From Bacillota bacterium (GTDB lineage: Bacteria; Bacillota; Clostridia; Peptostreptococcales; Anaerovoracaceae), in contig JAGBGL010000065.1 of assembly GCA_017936025.1 (NCBI GenBank), forward strand, positions 1 through 16,134: a DNA stretch of 16,134 nt. The letters run 5' to 3'. Of the stretch, positions 14,635-16,134 are shown piece by piece. Under the pieces are notes generated by a model, which worked only from the letters and a program-made list of their open reading frames with translations, did not search any database and was not told the DNA's origin. Position 1 is the stretch's first letter. Every line of letters starts with the position of its first letter. The position numbers and the translations under genes are program-made.

Positions 14635-15200
14635 TGAATCCATATGAAGTACTGGGAGTAAGACAAGGAGCTTCCGAAGCAGAAATCAGAGCAGCTTACA
14701 AGGAGCTGGTTAAAAAATATCATCCTGACAAATATCAGAACAACCCGCTGGCAGACCTGGCGGAGGAAAAACTGCAGGAAGTAAATGAAGCATACGATAT
14801 GCTGATGAAAGGATTTGCCGGAAGCAGTTCAAATTCCGGCAGCTACCAGCAGCAGGCGACTTCCTTCAATGAAGTAAGACGAAACATCGACATGGGCAAC
14901 CTGGCGGCAGCAGAAGCAATGCTCAACCGCAGTGCGAACCGCAATGCTGAATGGTTCTTCCTTTCCGGCATGGTTTCCTACAGAAAAGGATGGTACGATG
15001 ATGCTGTCAGCAAGATCCAGCAGGCATGCAGCATGGATCCGTATAATCAGGAATACAGCCGTGCTCTGGGACAGCTGATGAACACAGGCCGTTCCTATCA
15101 GAACACAGCTTATGGCAACGGCGGAAGCAGCGTGAATGACGCTTTCTGTCAGGCTCTGCAGTGCTACTGCTGTGCAGACTTCTGCTGCGACTGCATATAA
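14634..15200 (+). CDS. DnaJ-domain protein with helical repeats and Cys-rich tail
   Basis: A 188-residue J-domain protein. The J domain spans 1-60 with HPD at 30-32, the tripeptide that stimulates DnaK ATPase. A Ser/Gly/Gln-rich linker (64-78) follows, then a TPR-like helical pair (about 85-145: GNLAAAEAMLN, WFFLSGMVSYRKGWYDDAVSKIQ). The tail reads FCQALQCYCCADFCCDCI, with seven cysteines in 18 residues. The glycine/phenylalanine and zinc-finger regions of true DnaJ are absent, so it is a specialised co-chaperone, not DnaJ itself. The Cys-rich end could bind metal or anchor to a membrane by acylation; both are guesses. AGGAGG lies inside the end of the DUF5685 gene. Confidence 0.9.
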   Translation: MNPYEVLGVRQGASEAEIRAAYKELVKKYHPDKYQNNPLADLAEEKLQEVNEAYDMLMKGFAGSSSNSGSYQQQATSFNEVRRNIDMGNLAAAEAMLNRSANRNAEWFFLSGMVSYRKGWYDDAVSKIQQACSMDPYNQEYSRALGQLMNTGRSYQNTAYGNGGSSVNDAFCQALQCYCCADFCCDCI

Positions 15201-15219
15201 AATCTAAGGGGTGAGGATC

Positions 15220-15783
15220 GTGCAGAAAATGGGAAAAAGTAATTCGGGAAGCGCTGGTACGCTTGCTTTAGGGGGCATTTTCCTGGCGCTTACTGTTGTA
15301 TTCATGTTCGGCGGCTCGTTCGTGCCGGGCATAGAACTGACACTTTACGCCATCAGCTCACTTTTCGTGGGCTTCATGGTCATCGAAAAAGGGCCGAAGC
15401 AGGGGCTGCTGCTTTTTGCTGCAGCGGCGATCCTGGGATTCGTCCTGCTTCCGAATAAGCTGGCAGTAGTGCCGTATCTGACGTTCTTCGGGTACTACGG
15501 CGTCCTGAAATTCTATATAGAAAAGCTGAAGAAACCGGCAGCCCAGGTAGCTGCGAAAGTAGTTTTTTATCTGCTGATCCTGGTGGCTGCAGTTAAAACC
15601 GGCGGCGCGATTCTTTTCGGAGACATTGCGATCCCTGGAATGCAGATCGCAGTACTTTATATAGGCGGAGCACTGATGATGCTGGTATATGATTACATCT
15701 ATACTCTGGCGATCCGTATCTACCGCGAACGCATCAAACGCCAGAAAAAACCGGAATTTAAATTATATAAAGAAGACGAGTAA
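15220..15783 (+). CDS. Small integral membrane protein of unknown function
   Basis: A protein of about 187 residues, made mostly of hydrophobic segments. Five or six membrane spans are visible: TLALGGIFLALTVVFMF, LYAISSLFVGFMVI, LLLFAAAAILGFVLL, VPYLTFFGYYGVL, VVFYLLILVAAV and IAVLYIGGALMMLVYDY. The tail is short, basic and then acidic. The layout recalls small transporter substrate-binding subunits such as ECF S components, but no signature was recognised. Three in-frame starts exist: GTG 15211, GTG 15220 and ATG 15229. I choose 15220 because AAGGGG (15206-15211) then lies at a normal distance. It is the third gene of the DUF5685 operon, 19 bases after the DnaJ-like gene. Confidence 0.75.
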   Translation: MQKMGKSNSGSAGTLALGGIFLALTVVFMFGGSFVPGIELTLYAISSLFVGFMVIEKGPKQGLLLFAAAAILGFVLLPNKLAVVPYLTFFGYYGVLKFYIEKLKKPAAQVAAKVVFYLLILVAAVKTGGAILFGDIAIPGMQIAVLYIGGALMMLVYDYIYTLAIRIYRERIKRQKKPEFKLYKEDE

Positions 15784-15787
15784 ATAA

Positions 15788-15811
15788 AAGACGGGCCAAA
15801 AGGTCCGTCTT
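15788..15811. terminator. Bidirectional intrinsic terminator
   Basis: AAGACGGGCC (15788-15797) pairs with GGTCCGTCTT (15802-15811) around an AAAA loop, one G-T pair. T-rich sequence follows in both directions (ATTCTTT on plus, TTTTATTT on minus). It separates convergent genes; the minus-strand stop codon overlaps the stem. Confidence 0.85.
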
Positions 15812-16004
15812 ATTCTTTGTATTCCTCATAAGTCTTGTGAAAAATCTCAGGCTTGCACGGATACTGCTCGCCTTCAACGCCTGTGATTATGTAATCGCCG
15901 GGACGCGCAATCATGTCACCCTCCAGCGTGTGGATCACAACTTCCACATCAGTCTGATACGCTTCAATTACAACTGGCTTTTTTATGTATTTTTTGGCTT
16001 CCAT
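15810..16004 (-). CDS. Small phage-type protein (PGDYIITGVEGEQYPCKPEI family)
   Basis: A 64-residue soluble protein. It opens KKPVVIEAYQTD and continues IHTLEGDMIARPGDYIITGV and EQYPCKPEIFHKTYEEY. This sequence pattern is very common in phage and prophage small proteins of unknown function; phage versions often carry a longer middle section than seen here. On the minus strand an AGGAGGTG site lies six bases before the ATG at 16004, which decides the start over an upstream in-frame ATG at 16037. No other phage genes are in the window, so it may be a domesticated gene or a prophage remnant. It has its own promoter and shares a terminator with the facing operon. Confidence 0.8.
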   Translation of the reverse strand: MEAKKYIKKPVVIEAYQTDVEVVIHTLEGDMIARPGDYIITGVEGEQYPCKPEIFHKTYEEYKE

Positions 16005-16025
16005 GGCGACACCTCCTACAACACT

Positions 16026-16054
16026 ATCATAACGCACGCGGCCAAATTTTGCAA
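16026..16054 (-). promoter_or_regulatory. Minus-strand promoter of the small phage-type gene
   Basis: On the minus strand, TTGCAA (16054-16049), a 17-base spacer and TATGAT (16031-16026). Its -35 lies in the palindrome TGCAATTGCA (16050-16059), shared with the promoter facing right. Confidence 0.75.
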
Positions 16055-16083
16055 TTGCAGCCGGCAGCCCCGAGTGCTATACT
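16055..16083 (+). promoter_or_regulatory. Plus-strand promoter of the flavin-reductase-like gene
   Basis: TTGCAG (16055-16060), a 17-base spacer and TATACT (16078-16083) preceded by TGC, an extended -10. It directly abuts the -35 box of the opposite promoter. Confidence 0.8.
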
Positions 16084-16105
16084 GAACAAAACAGGAGGTG
16101 CTCAT

Positions 16106-16134
16106 ATGAAAGTTTTACTTCTTAACGGAAGCCC
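16106..16134 (+). CDS. N-terminus of a flavodoxin/NAD(P)H-dependent FMN reductase-like protein (partial)
   Basis: ATG follows an AGGAGGTG site (16093-16100). Only nine codons and two further bases are in the window, giving MKVLLLNGS and, whatever the next base is, P. A first beta strand followed by NGSP is the usual opening of NADPH-dependent FMN reductases and iron-sulfur flavoproteins, where GSP begins the FMN phosphate loop. The rest lies outside, so subfamily and partners cannot be given. Confidence 0.7.

Overview
The window looks like a chromosomal segment of an anaerobic, low-to-mid GC Firmicute of class Clostridia. The signs are strong AGGAGG-type ribosome binding sites, intrinsic terminators with U-tracts, an HrcA/CIRCE heat-shock operator, a DUF5685-DnaJ gene pair, a flavodoxin/ferredoxin fusion of the EFR1 type and an FmdE-like protein. 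I cannot fix the genus. No rRNA, tRNA, CRISPR array or transposase was seen.

Layout. Positions 1-300 hold the end of rplQ, two look-alike hairpins and a strong terminator that closes the ribosomal operon. A monocistronic gene (361-1134) encodes what I read as an HD/dGTPase-like protein that has lost its metal ligands. Genes from 1226 to 4998 form a tight run: EFR1-type flavodoxin-ferredoxin, FmdE-like metalloprotein, two bacterial-PH membrane proteins (YdbS/YdbT type) and DUF3842, closed by a terminator. clpB follows behind a perfect CIRCE element and has its own terminator.

From 7843 to 11926 lies a self-contained metabolic unit: aconitase, isocitrate dehydrogenase-family enzyme and a GntR/FCD regulator. 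The promoter is near-consensus. A perfect TTGTATACAA palindrome sits on the -10/start site and a second near-identical site lies exactly 50 bp upstream, so the encoded GntR protein is the obvious candidate repressor. The enzymes would carry citrate to 2-oxoglutarate; no citrate synthase is present here.

From 11927 to about 13660 is an accessory island. A 41-bp tandem repeat leads into two non-coding arrays of a short motif (GACAGCA or its complement) that flank an AT-rich gene for a PD-(D/E)XK nuclease-like protein with its own strong promoter. In both arrays motif copies are spaced 51-52 bp apart, run forward and then inverted, and switch orientation across the same 79-bp gap. The arrays therefore have mirror symmetry about axes near 12214 and 13458. 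This is the most unusual structure in the window and I know no name for it.

From 13662 to 15811 a second housekeeping-like operon carries DUF5685, a DnaJ-domain/TPR-like protein with a cysteine-rich tail and a small membrane protein, ending in a bidirectional terminator. A short phage-type protein lies on the minus strand, and a flavin-reductase-like gene begins at the right edge. These two are driven by back-to-back promoters that share a TGCAATTGCA palindrome.
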